Of a stretch of 64,000 nucleotides of DNA, positions 21,362 through 32,027 are shown piece by piece. Below the pieces are notes generated by a model. It made no database searches and was not told the DNA's origin. It saw only the letters and a list, made by a program, of their open reading frames with translations. The position numbers and the translations under genes are program-made. Positions within the stretch are counted from its first letter, which is position 1. Every line of letters begins with the position of its first letter. Source of the DNA: Mantis religiosa (lineage: Eukaryota > Arthropoda > Insecta > Mantodea > Mantidae); the NCBI GenBank assembly GCA_030765055.1, contig CM060955.1:153235469-153299468 (forward strand), read 5' to 3'.

Positions 21362-23391
21362 CAAGGGTTGTCTGAAACGTAATAAAGATAAAAGACCTTC
21401 TTTCCTTTTTCAACATGTAACCCTATACACTTCTTCCAGCGATGCTCCCATCTCTGTAACACGTCCAAATAGTGCTCGGCGTTTTTCAACATAGTCTCCT
21501 TGTAACTCTACACACTTCTCCCAGCGGTGTTCCCATCTCTGTAACACGTCCAAATAGTACTCGGCGTTTTCCAACATAGTCTCCTTGTAACTTTACACAC
21601 TTCTCCCAGCGATGTTCCCATCTCTGTAACACGTCCAAATAGTGCTCGGCGTTTTCCAACATAGTCTCCTTGTAACTCTACACACTTCTCCCAGTGGTGT
21701 TCCCATCTCTGTAACACGTCCAAATAGTGCTCGGCGTTTTCCAACATAGTCTCCTTGTAACTCTACACACTTCTCCCAGTGGTGTTCCCATCTCTGTAAC
21801 ACGTCCAAATAGTGCTCGGCGTTTTCCAACATAGTCTCCTTGTAACTTTACACACTTCTCCCAGCGGTGTTCCCATCTCTGTAACCCGTCCAAATAGTAC
21901 TCGGCGTTTTTCTACATAGTCCCCTTGTAACTCTACACACTTCTCCCAGCGATGCTCCCATCTCTGTAATCCGTCCAAATAGTACTCGGCGTTTTTCTAC
22001 ATAATCTCCTTGTAACTCTACACACTTCTCCCAGCGATGCTCCCATCTCTGTAACCCGTCCAAATAGTACTCGGCGTTTTTCAACATAGTCTCCTTGTAA
22101 CTCTACACACTTCTCCCAGCGATGCTCCCATATCTGTAATCCGTCCAAATAGTACTCGGCGTTTTTCAACATAGTCTACTTGTAACTCTAAACACTTCTC
22201 CCAGTGATGCTCCCATCTCTGTAACCCGTCCAAATAGTACTCGGCGTTTTTCTACATAATCTCCTTGTAACTCTACACACTTCTCCCAGCGATGCTCCCA
22301 TCTCTATAACCCGTCCAAATAGTACTCGGCGTTTTTCAACATAGTCTCCTCGTAACTCTACACACTTCTCCCAGCGATGCTCCCATCTCTGTAACCCGTC
22401 CAAATAGTACTCGGCGTTTTTTCTACATAGTCTCCTTGTAACTCTACACACTTCTCCCAGCGATGCTCCCATCTCTGTAATCCGTCCAAATAGTACTCGG
22501 CGTTTTTCAACATAGTCTCCTTGTAACTCTACACACTTCCCCCAGCGATGCTCCCATCTCTGTAACACGTCCAAATAGTACTCGGCCTTTTTCTACATAA
22601 TCTCCTTGTAACTCTACACACTTCTCCCAGCAATGCTCCCATCTCTGTAACCCGTCCAAATAGTACTCGGCGTTTTTCTACATAGTCTCCTTGTAACTCT
22701 ACACACTTCTCCCAGCGATGCTCCCATCTCTGTAGCCCGTCCAAGTAGTACTCGGCGTTTTTCAACATAGTCTCCTTGTAACTCTACACACTTCCCCCAG
22801 CGATGCTCCCATCTCTGTAACCCGTCCAAGTAGTACTCGGCGTTTTTCAACATAGTCTCCTTGTAACTCTACCTACTTCCCCCAGCGATGCTCCCATCTC
22901 TGTAATCCGTCCAAATAGTACTCGGCGTTTTTCAACATAGTCTCCTTGTAACTCTACACACTTCCCCCAGCGATGCTCCCATCTCTGTAACACGTCCAAG
23001 TAGTACTCGGCGTTTTTCAACATAGTCTCCTTGTAACTCTACACACTTCCCCCAGCGATGCTCCCATCTCTGTAACCCGTCCAAGTAGTACTCGGCGTTT
23101 TTCAGCATAGTCTCCTTGTAACTCTACGCACTTCTCCCAGCGATGCTTCAATCTCTGTAACCCGTCCAAATAGTACTCGGCGTTTTTCTCTGTTCACGAA
23201 GTTGATCGACTCTTCATCTGTAGAAAATCTCTACGAGAGCAATCTGCAGATGAGGGAACAAAAAGAAGTCGGTTGGTGCTAGATATGGTGATTAAGGTGG
23301 ATTGTCAAGCAGTTCAAACCGTAATTCGTGCATTTTCACCATTGCAACCGCTGAAGTGTGAGACGACGCGTTGTTTTGGTGAAACCGCATA
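21362..23391 (-). mobile_element. mariner M8 (different family) whose C-terminus is a tandem array
   Basis: Left end CAAGGGTTGTCTGAAACGTA after TA (21360-21361) looks like a mariner terminus; the other end is truncated and abuts SINE-A array 2. On the minus strand from 23391 the frame gives MRFHQNNASSHTSAVAMVKM, ELRFELLDNPP, SPYLAPTDFFLFPHL. This is the region of the second and third catalytic aspartates of a mariner transposase; the second D is N here. It then runs into the C-terminal segment EYYLDGLQRWEHRWEKCVEL with QGDYVEK, which is repeated 21 times (see array). After the last unit a normal tail reads VFYLYYVSDNP before the terminal repeat. The first part of the transposase is missing. 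Confidence 0.85.
21410..23190 (-). repeat. 85-bp tandem array, 21 units, derived from mariner coding sequence
   Basis: The mark CTCGGCG recurs every 85 bp: the GGC ends fall at 21480, 21565, ... 22415, then 22501 (one 86-bp step from an extra T), 22586 ... 23181. This gives 21 copies. Each unit encodes about 28 residues of the mariner C-terminus (YLD-LQRWEHRWEKCVELQG). Because 85 is not a multiple of three, the same peptide drifts through all three frames, giving overlapping open frames of 71-128 residues that are not real proteins. Units at 21490-21900 share GTGCTCGGCGTTTTCC and GTGTTCCCATC; units to the right have GTACTCGGCGTTTTTC and GATGCTCCCATC, so there are at least two subtypes in blocks. 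Confidence 0.93.
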
Positions 23392-23795
23392 TTCTTAAGT
23401 CATATCGGGCAATGAATGAAATGATGTTCCAATGACTACACGTTATATAGAAATTAGAATTACCAGACATTCATCTGTCAGGATAAGGAAAAACCTCCAA
23501 CGTTAAGTCATATCAGACGATGAATGAAATTATGTTCAAATGACTACACGGTACATAGAGCTTAGAGTTACCAGACATTCACCTTTTAGGATAAGGGAAA
23601 ACTCTAACGTTAAATGATGAATGAAATGATATTCAAATGATTTTAGGGTACATAGAGCTTAGATTTACGAGACATTCATCCTTCAGAATAAGAGAAAAGC
23701 TGCAATGTTAAGTTATATCGGGCGATGAATGAAATGATGTTAAAATGAGTATAGGGTACATAGGGCTTAGGGTTTGAAGTTAGAGTTACTTCCTT
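23392..23795 (-). repeat. SINE-A array 2: about 3.5 body units, no head
   Basis: Minus-strand copies of the SINE-A body joined head to tail: the complement landmarks AAGTCATATCGGGCAATGAA, ACCAGACATTCATCTGTCAG and AGGATAAGG recur at intervals of about 95-110 bp. The tRNA-like head expected at the right end is absent; the last unit decays at about 23,790. The left edge is directly against mariner M8. Confidence 0.8.
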
Positions 23796-24569
23796 TGAAA
23801 GTACAATATAATGCATCACCTCTGTCTTGCACATTCACACTTGGCAGTTCATTATATTTTGAGAAATCACTTCGGTCATGGCCACGATAGCTGCACCTTT
23901 CTCATCGTAGAAACAAAATTATGAGATCCAATATTGCCATCGAATGAGCATTACATCAGATTCCAGTTTTTACTGCGTAGTAGGCATTGATGAAATGCAC
24001 TGAGCTTGTTTGAGGTCCAGTATTGGTAATTCTGCCTGTTTACATAAACACACAGATGAAATTGCGTTTTATACAGCATCACTTCAAACGGTACACAGCA
24101 CAGAACCTGCATTATTGGAACGACATTACAAATGTACAATTTACATAAGATTAAAACTGAAAAATGTTATATGTGGCATTCAAGTAACATTTTTGTAATC
24201 GTTCCTTTTTATTATTCCTATAAGAAGTGTTTCTACAAAATCTTGCTTTTCTATTCACTTCTTAATGCTGGCAAATGTCATTAAATTTTAAAATTTTTGC
24301 CGGTTTAAGGACAAAGTAGGCTAAAATAAGTTGTTTTAAAAGCAAATCGCTAGATTGGGTTTATAAATTCCATGATTCCTGCTTAAAGATAGCAACTTAA
24401 TAGTTCAGAAGAATATATGAAAAGCTGAGTGCAACAGTGGTCTATTCTGCGTTTTAAAGAAGTTGAGATATTATACAGCAATGTTGACAGCAGCCAGTTA
24501 CTGTAGTTTGAGAGCAATAAATCAAGTTTCTGTCAATGAGCAAAAAATAAATGTCTTTCAATCAACGAG
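23796..24569. other. no recognisable feature
   Basis: AT-rich; two opposing 62-codon frames near 24.0 kb have no motif. Nothing repeated was noticed. Confidence 0.45.
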
Positions 24570-24924
24570 AGAAGTTCAATAAGTAATGCAACACGTGCTT
24601 TTTCTCGGCTAATTTTGGTTGTAAAAACCTGGCATTTCATGCGGAACATATTCAAACATTCCCGCTTCATCTCGTAATGTTTCATTGAGCTCCAATAGGT
24701 GACAGCGCTATGCGGAGCTTTTAAAATTGTGTCTGTAAAGGAGGTTTATTTTAACGGGAAACCAGAGCATCTTAGACATTTATAGGCGCTTACAGAATGT
24801 CTACGGTAATCTGGCAGTGGGCAAAAGCACGGTGAGACGAGCAAAGCTTGTGTCATTGCTGCAAGGTCAAGCAAAGCCCTCTGATCTTCCGGGTGATGGC
24901 GGCCATGCACAGTTGTGACTCCTG

Positions 24925-25915
24925 GTGCTGCGAACCCACCAGCTTCTCTGCATAATTGACGAAGTGGTCAGAGCTTTCAACAACCGTCACTATGCTGCAG
25001 CCCTATTCCTGGATATTTCCAAAGCCTTCGACTCAGTGTGGCACGAAGGCCTTCTCCATCGACTCATACACTACGACCTCCCTTCATATCTAATCCATCT
25101 TATCCATAGCTATCTAAAGAACCGATCTTTTGTCGTTGCCAGGAACGACATCATCTCTCAAGCTTACGCCGTCAATGCAGCGGTACCCCAAGGCAGCGTT
25201 CTGGGGCCCTTGTTATACCTTGCGTTCATTAATACTCTTCCAACCTATAGAGGCTGCAACTTATATTTGTTTGCAGACGATACAGCTCTGACGGCCACTT
25301 CCAAACACCACACCTATGTGGTGAAGCGGGCACAGACATACCCTGATAAGCTGTCCGCATGGTTCATTATCTGCCGCCTAAAGGTTAACGCCACCAAGTC
25401 ACAGGCTATAACATTTACCAGGAGGAATCTACAAGATGTCCCTAATCTCCGGCTAGCAGGAGAACAAGTGCCATGGTCCAACTCAGCGACATATCTAGGG
25501 GTCCCCTTAGATATGAAGTTAACATGGAAGCCCCACATCACAGCAATGGTAAACAAAGTTAGCAGAAAGATGGCAATGACGTACGCACTGTACAATAGAA
25601 AATCGACAATGGCGTTGAGGAACAAGATCCTCCTATATAAGCAGGTTCTGAGAGCTGCACTAACATATGCCTGCCAATTCTGGGGTATTTCCACTAAAGC
25701 ACACCTGTACAAGCTACAAGTGTTACAAAACCGCTATCTCCGTACCGCAACTCATGCCCACTGGTACATTCCCAACGATAACATCCATTTCTATCTCAAA
25801 TTTCCTAAATTGACAGACCATATCCTTCTACTTTCCCACAGCTTTTATGCTAAGCTTCCTTCCAGCTTCAACCATCTAATCCGCAGCCTCGGGGAATATG
25901 ACCTCGACCCCGGAG
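24925..25915 (+). pseudogene. Jockey-clade LINE reverse transcriptase fragment
   Basis: An unusually long open frame of 332 codons. RT blocks in order: IDEVVRAFNNRHYAAALFLD ISKAFDSVWHEGLL (domain 3-4, with catalytic D), AAVPQGSVLGPLLYLAFI (domain 4-5), LYLFADDTALTA (the YxDD box as FADD), LNKLSAWFIICRLKVN ATKSQAITF, TYLGVPLDMKLTWKPHI, then the post-RT region LTYACQFWGIS, LQVLQNRYLR and IRSLGEYD. Both the endonuclease/ORF1 side and the extreme 3' end with tail are missing, so it is truncated at both ends inside mariner M6. The openness suggests it is younger than most elements here. It belongs with the fragment at 1015-1690 by clade. Confidence 0.9.
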
Positions 25916-26301
25916 AAACCTAGCCACACTCACTCCCCTACCAAGAAAAAGTTTAAAGCCATACCCTCAACCGATAAAGTCTTGGTAAAGTCTTGGACGC
26001 TGAAGGGGTTATTCCGTTCGATGTCCTTCCCCATGGTCAAACGATCAATACTGATGTGTATTGTGCTACTCTTCGAAAATTACAGAAAGGACTTCAGCGT
26101 GTCGGAGTTCCATATGTTTGGCCCAATGATGGACGCAATCCGTGAGACGCACTACGCGGATGATAAAGTTATTGGTGCAGTATGACATTGGCTCCGACAT
26201 TGACCAGTGGAATGGTACCGTGCGGCATACAGATCCTCATTTCAAGGTGGCGTAAAGCCGTAGCATTGAAAGGAGATTGCGTTGAGAGAGATTTCTTTTA
26301 A

Positions 26302-26515
26302 TTACGTCCTCCAACATTTAGTCATATCGGACGGTGAATGAAATGGGTGAAATGATGCTCAATGCATCCGGGATCCATGGAGCTTAGAGTTAGCCGACAT
26401 TCGTCTATCAGGATAAGGGAAACCCCGGGGAAAACCTTATCTAGGTAACTCACCCTGACAGAGATTCGTACTCGGGACCTCTTGAACGTGAGGCAGACAT
26501 GCTACCGAAGCGGGC
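26302..26515 (-). mobile_element. SINE-A, single-body copy inside mariner M6
   Basis: Complete minus-strand SINE-A: tail TTACGTCCTCCAACATTTAG, one body, linker GGGAAACCCCGGGGAAAACC, box B complement GAGATTCGTACTCGG and head to GCTACCGAAGCGGGC. The site lies just past the mariner stop. Imperfect direct repeats TTGAGAGAGATTT / TTGAGAAATAATG flank it and may be the target duplication. Confidence 0.85.
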
Positions 26516-26636
26516 TTGAGAAATAATGTTGTGTAGCTAAAAGATTGGGGAATAACTTGGTGTATTTGAATGCTGAATAACACAATCCCTGTTTCAGAAA
26601 AAAAAAAAAATGTGTTGCATTATTTATTGAACTGTC

Positions 26637-27789
26637 ATCATATCAATTCTAATAAGTATTTCAAGGTTAATGACCACAGAGGGCAGGGTCAACTTAAACA
26701 CGACATTGGAAAGGATTAGACCACTGTTTCACTCAGCCTTCCATTATTCCAAAAGAAATATAAGCCTATAACAAAAAAGATTTCGGAAAAGGTAATTAGA
26801 AAAATGAACAAAAAGAGATCACTTGACAGGAAACTTTATTGATACCTCTTGTGAAGTTTCTATCTCTCAGAGTTTAAGATTTATGCAAAACTCATAGAGA
26901 CTGAAAGGTACTTTACAAATTATAAACACCATAAGTATAGTGACACAGGGGCTATAAACCTAACTTTATAGGGAAATCAGCGCCGGACAATTGGAGAGGA
27001 AAGCTCACGCCCAGCATACACAACGAGACGCTACCGACAGAGTTCTAGAACCCTCTGAATGATACTCTCCCCACCACCAGAAAATTCTAAAATGATGTGT
27101 TAATAGACAGCACGTGAGTTAGTGTGCTTCTTGCGTTACAGGTGTACGACTAGTGTCTCTTTTTTAAAAGAAGATACGTGAAGGTCAAATGTTTCTCCAC
27201 GTGGAGTGCTGCAATGTTGCCTAAAACTAGGTTACACATTCTACCATCTCAACACACCTAATATAAACAAGCGTTCGAGGTTATCACATCTCAACAAAGA
27301 CATGCATATTTAATCTGTATTAGTCTACTTTAAGAACAAAAATAAGTTTATACACATTCAATTCCTTGTAGCCTCTTCACATGCGTGCGTTCTTTCAAAT
27401 AATTTTTGCACTACGTAACTAATATTCCACACTTACCATTATTGTTGCTATGCATTTTAAGTTGACATTCCCGCTCTAGTGTCGTATTTCTCCATAGTAA
27501 CACGTATAGGCGATGCACGTTCTAAAATTATTCATCTTCAGTTATATTTATTAATATTTCAGGTAATATCCTAATTATTAAGTTTCAGTCTGATATAAGG
27601 ACATATAGTGCAAAAAATAGTATGCAATACACATGTGGTAAACACATAATGGAATCTCGGAAATTGAAAAAACTCGACACAAATGCCTCGTTTTTTTTCT
27701 CCAAATCTTTCCTCGTTCCGTATAAAGTGCTTAGCACATGTGTTTCTCTGTATGTTATTATTAACGACTTTGTCAATTGCCATGTTCAT
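26637..27789. other. no recognisable feature
   Basis: AT-rich, with short frames on both strands at 27,571-27,918 that show no domain. Confidence 0.45.
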
Positions 27790-27905
27790 ACTGTCGTGAA
27801 CCCGATCACGATAACGTGGCTAGTGCACACAAAGAAACTGATAGGCAACGCGGAGATAAAGAACTTGCCGGCACAGATAAGGGTTTCCCCTCTGCAAGGT
27901 TCGAG
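27790..27905 (+). repeat. short dispersed repeat shared with 57.6-57.7 kb
   Basis: GATCACGATAACGTGGCTAG and CACACAAAGAAACTGATAGG match, with differences, the reverse complement of about 57,610-57,700 (GATCGCGTTAAGGCGGCTTG; CACACAAAAGGAACTGATAG). About 75-100 bp in common. The parent element is not identified. Confidence 0.5.
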
Positions 27906-27913
27906 TTTCGTCT

Positions 27914-28228
27914 GGTGACAGAACATTCGATCTCTTGATTGTTACAGAACAGTCTCGAATTATCAATGAGGTATATAAGGAAGCGACGACTCACCAAGTG
28001 TTTGTTGTAAACAGGAGTAAACAGTTGTAAAGACATGTAACAAGAGTGTTGTAAATAGTGGAAGTTGAGTAAGCTCTTAGCTGTGGCCATCGATCTTGGT
28101 AGACCTAATTGTGTATGTGACGTAATTCTGCTTCCGTGAGAATTGGACACAGTGTATTTCTACGGAAATAAAGAACATTTAGAATTCTGCAAATTGGAAT
28201 TTTAATTCTACGAAGCCACAAAATCACA
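27914..28228 (+). mobile_element. LTR (short subtype), solo
   Basis: Contains a TATA box GGTATATAAGGAAGCG (about 27,969), an AATAAAGAACATTT signal (about 28,166), AATTGGAATTTTAATTC and an end CACAAAATCACA, as in the other LTRs. It is about 315 bp, like the copy at 55841-56145 and shorter than the 450-490-bp subtype. The 5' boundary (TGGTGACAGAAC) is tentative and no target duplication is clear. No coding region adjoins. Confidence 0.65.
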
Positions 28229-28594
28229 CAACGCCGCCGATATGCCAGAATTTTGACCCATAGGAATTCGTTTACGTGCAAGTATATCTACTGACAAGTG
28301 ACTGTCGCGTTTGGTTGAATGGAATAAGCTGTTCATTGATAAGGAGCGATCTGTGTCTTCGTGTTCAAAGAATTCCCTAAGAAAACAGGTAAATTTGTTA
28401 CCTTCATAATATCCTATCTAACACCTCGACCGTAAGCTGTTCTTTGCCTCGGGCCATGAATCCTCCGTCTACCTCTAATCCTACTGCCGCTACGCCTTGC
28501 TTCCATGAAAACGTATTTTAATTGTGTTTTCACAAAGTAGGCTAACAATATAAAACGCAACTGAACACATGCAAACTCGGTTTCCCGCACACAA
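28229..28594. other. no recognisable feature
   Basis: Spacer between the LTR and E2; a 75-codon reverse frame at 28,414-28,641 is not recognised. Confidence 0.4.
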
Positions 28595-29743
28595 CTAATC
28601 CTTGTTTCATATAAGCTTGTTCCGTCTCTCTTAAAGGTCACGTGACCTTATCACCTCTCACTGGCTGCTATTGTAATATAGACTGTTGTGCGGTGAAAAT
28701 TATTTCGTTATTTAACATGGTGATATATCTTTCTATGTTGAAAGAGAATTGTCAAATTTGTCTTCGTAACTGTTTGAATTAAATATATTACGCAACATAG
28801 TTGCTTTATCCGAAATACATGTTAATTCTTAAACGAAGTAAAGAGGAGGTTCCTTTGCTTAGAAGCCTGCATTTCACATGAAACGATAGCACGTGATTTA
28901 GCGGCAGTGATGACATATTTGCTTATATGACTTTTATCACCGACCTTGTTTTGAACTGGATTAGTCATATCGCCAAATGCGAGAGCTAAATTATTTTATT
29001 GGTTTATTGCGCGTGTACTTATTATATGTATAATGGCAGAGTCTACCGCCAGTTTTTCTGTGTAGCATCGCAAGGGAAAACCTTTAAAAGGCGGCGAAAA
29101 CAGAATTGTGGTGCATGTTATTAATGCACTCACAGAGAAGAATGCATCTTTTTCAGTGAGAGAAGTCGAACAGCTGTGCTCTGAACTTACAGGTGTGTTA
29201 GATGCGTAGGAACATCGCTACATGAAATTGAGACAACAGGAAAACCTACCACTCCAGGAGCGATATTGCTGTGTGGCGAAGACATTCTTTAAGGACAATC
29301 AGACTGTACCGGGATACAAGTCGCAAAATATACTACCTTGACGAGACTTAGGTGAATGAAGAACACACAAGTATGGCGTGACACGACTTTTAAGACTGAA
29401 AGACACGCATTTCTGCAAGGCATGTGTGCTGGTTAAAAAATCCCATTGGAAAAGGCCGAAGGCCTATCATTATAAATTTGTTTCAGTTTCATTGCTCATT
29501 CATTCAGTTTTAACTTGCTCAGTTTCATTATAAACTTCTTTATTTTTGCGTGCCTTCATATTCTTATTTATATGATTTTATGTTTCTTCCTGGCAATTAT
29601 TATGACGTTTACTGCAGCTTTAAATGTGATGGGAAGGCACCGCCTACGGCGGGAAAGCATTGGCCAATTAGGATGAGGGGGAAAGTAGTTGCACGTGGAG
29701 TGATACATGTCAACAGGGCAAGGTTATATGAAACAGAGATTAG
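28595..29743 (+). mobile_element. E2: second copy of the deletion-derivative DNA transposon
   Basis: Ends CTAATCCTTGTTTCATATAA and the complement of CTAATCTCTGTTTCATATAA, here nearly perfect over 20 bp. The transposase remnant starts at ATG 29,033 (MAESTASFSV then a stop) and continues GENRIVVHVINALTEKN and REVEQLCSELTGV before shifting frame. A further internal deletion removes the segment up to GCGATATTGCTGTG. YLDET followed by a stop and VNEEHTS mark the first catalytic aspartate at about 29,333. Then the shared jump to the non-coding right end (CTTCATATTCTTATTTATAT). Non-autonomous. Confidence 0.82.
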
Positions 29744-30033
29744 CGATAACTGGCCTAAGGAGTACATGATTCACCAGTTCAACCAACCTGGCAACCTTTG
29801 TGTAGGTTTCCATAGCAACGACCTTCCCCTTTTACTCTTCGCATCCCTTGCTTGATGACCTTCACGTACCTTCTTTTAAAATCAGACTGTACCAGTTTAG
29901 TTCTGACGTCAGTTGCACTGGGACATAGTGACGGTTGCGGAGGAAGAGATGAGACAAGTCTTGCGTTCGATCCGCAGGGAGTGAGGTGTCCAGAAGCAAA
30001 AGTTGCTTAGCGCGTAAAATCATTATTATTGTG

Positions 30034-30290
30034 TTAATTGATGGAAATGAACATTTTCTCCATACTAGGGGTGTATAAGCTAAGGTTTTGGATAGACAGA
30101 GTCAGCTTAATGCTTTTAAGATGAAGCCTGGTAAACAAGTACTTACAATAGTAAGTTGCCGCAACGAGAACCACTTCGAGACTGCAAATCACGACACGTT
30201 GGCTATCGTAGCTCAAAGGTAGCGATCGGACGGAAACCGGAATATCCGCACTTCAAATCTCGGCATGGCATTTAATTTTTCAGGTTAAGT
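30034..30290. mobile_element. SINE-C, palindromic copy
   Basis: The left part is the tail in minus orientation (TTAATTGATGGAAATGAAC; GTATAAGCTAAGGTTTTGGA). It is followed by AAGCCTGGTAAACAAGTACTTACAATAGTAAG and then a tRNA-like head in plus orientation (TTGGCTATCGTAGCTCAAAG; box B CACTTCAAATCTCGG) and GCATTTAATTTTTCAGG. The same modules, in the same inverted order, occur at 47.5-47.8 kb. Confidence 0.65.
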
Positions 30291-30729
30291 ACTTCAACTC
30301 ATGTTTAAATGCTTTGGATGTTGAATTACAGTACTTATTTAGCCCGTTATTACATAACTATATCAAATATGGATCATATATTGTATTGTATTTATTTCAT
30401 CCTTTGGATCATAATACATATGTTATAGGACACGTCAGTTCGAGATACAAAGTTAAATATAAAAAGTTACATAAGACTAAAAACTGTAACAGATACAGTA
30501 GCCAACAAAAGTCTAAAGTAGAAAAAGCAAATAAATATTGTCAATAGATTGTTGGTTACAATTTCTGACACAGTCAATTTTTCATCATTAATAAATACTA
30601 CTTGTACATAGTCAATTCTACAACATTAGAATCTAATTTACAGAGTCAATTACAGCATTAGAAACTAATTCTACACATGGTCCCTTAATCAGCTTAATGA
30701 ATTTATCACTTTCAAGTATAATTAAAACT
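30291..30729. other. AT-rich, probably LINE 3' UTR of the next feature
   Basis: No coding signal; repeated ACAATTAGAAxCTAATT-like phrases (30,620-30,680) suggest small local duplication. It lies on the 3' side of the minus-strand LINE remnant. Confidence 0.35.
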
Positions 30730-31215
30730 GCAATGTCATAATTCATTTAAGTTATATAAACATTTATTTATGAGGGAAGCCTTTAACTTCCATTTAAACT
30801 GCTGTTTTGAGATGCTAGCTATTGATTTAATATCAGATGGTAGTTTATTGTAAAGCTTAATTCCCAGTATATGTACATCCTTTCGAGAGACAGTTTTAAT
30901 TACACTATCTCTATAGTAATTCATATTGGTTCTGGTGTTATGTTCATGTACCTGACACTTGTCCACAATAAACATTATAGCTGTATAAGCATACAGAGAG
31001 TAGATGGTGATTCGTTTTCTATTTATAAAGGTATCCCTGCAAGATTCTCTTGCTTTTAGATTATACATGACCCTAACACACTTTTTTGGTAAATAAGCAG
31101 TTTATCCACGTGTGTTTTGGCTGCTGAACCCCATATTTCTAATCCATAGATTAGATATGGATAGATACATCCATAGTATAAATCTAGTAAGGATAAATCT
31201 AGTAAAGAATTACAA
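30730..31215 (-). pseudogene. LINE (CR1/L2-like) C-terminal remnant
   Basis: Minus-strand reading from about 31,215: CIYPYLIYGLEIWGSAAKTH, VDKLLIYQK, a frame change, then MYNLKARESCRDTFINRKRI and VHEHNTRTNMNYYRDSVIKT, KLYNKLPSDIKSI and FKWKLKASLINKCLYNLNEL to the stop at about 30,736. The order (YGxExWG; LQKKxVR; HxYNTR; LYNxLPxxIK; FKxxLKxxL) is the conserved post-RT tail of CR1/L2/Rex-type LINEs. RT and endonuclease are gone. Confidence 0.75.
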
Positions 31216-32027
31216 GTATTTTCACTCGCTTTAAGAGCTGTACTGCGGTGTTATACTGAAATACGGAACAATTCGGAATCGAGCATAAGTATAGATCACT
31301 TCAAGCCAATATAGAAGGCGCTGTTGTTTGACTTCTAGTCATTTTTGTGGCACTCAAAACACGTGTTCCTAGACATAGTTACGTCTTTCAGTTATGTAGC
31401 ACATTTGTTGAGTTTAACTCAATATTTGATGACAACGCCTCTCGATGGTTCAGGGCATGTTGGTAGTCGATGGGAACGATAAACACACTTTCACTTCACG
31501 CGCGATTTACACACTCCAAAGGCAGATGAGCCGGATCTTCCAGCTTACCTGGCACCCCTTCCATCGATCCATCTCTTTGCACTGGCCGGTTTGTCCCGAT
31601 ACCTGAACAAACCATACCTGTCGCATCCCTTTAATGTTGAAATAGAAGTTAAAAAACTCCCAAAACACCAGTATTTTACTCGTTCTCTGAAATTTGTTCC
31701 GTGCAGGTTGTTAGCACTGTATTAGAAGTGTCAACAAATACCAAGTGTACTTGTAAAGCAGTTTCCGCTTCTCAGCTTTTACGACAAAACCAAAGGATTA
31801 TATTATTTTATGTTGTTTAAAGTGTTTAGAGTCTCTTTTAAACATTGCAGAGATGCGATAGGTACACAGTATGGCGAAAAAGTTATATGTAGGAGTTCAG
31901 CCCACTAGAAATTGAAATTCGAGCCGACAAGTTGAAAGATTTCACCTCCATACAATCTAGCTACACTAAAGGAGTAAATAATCTTATCATAAATTCCTAA
32001 AACCGAACGTTTAGCAAATGTTTAGTC
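31216..32027. other. no recognisable feature
   Basis: Unassigned; mixed base composition, short frames only. Confidence 0.45.

Larger units (their letters stand above)
24570..26636 (+). mobile_element. mariner M6 (third family) carrying a LINE fragment and a SINE-A
   Basis: Terminal repeats AGTTCAATAAGTAATGCAAC (24573) and the complement of GTTGCATTATTTATTGAACT (to 26633). The 5' part encodes a degenerate helix-turn-helix region (EHLRHL; SDLPG; CTVVTP in broken frames). At about 24,925 it changes into LINE coding sequence and at about 25,910 returns to mariner: HTHSPTKKKFKAIPSTDKVL, then FHMFGPMMDAIRETHYADD, ending WRKAVALKGDCVE. The middle, with most of the catalytic core including the second aspartate, is lost. 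A SINE-A lies just after the stop region. Confidence 0.85.

Noticed and set aside
21253..22853. Series of overlapping 71-128 codon frames resembling a repeat protein
   Set aside because: They come from the 85-bp mariner-derived array; the period shifts frame at each unit, so no continuous protein exists.
21410..23190. CRISPR-like array
   Set aside because: The units are contiguous with no unique spacers, lie in a eukaryotic transposon, and encode mariner peptide.
25314..25712. 132-codon reverse frame rich in hydrophobic residues
   Set aside because: Antisense to the strongly supported reverse transcriptase frame.
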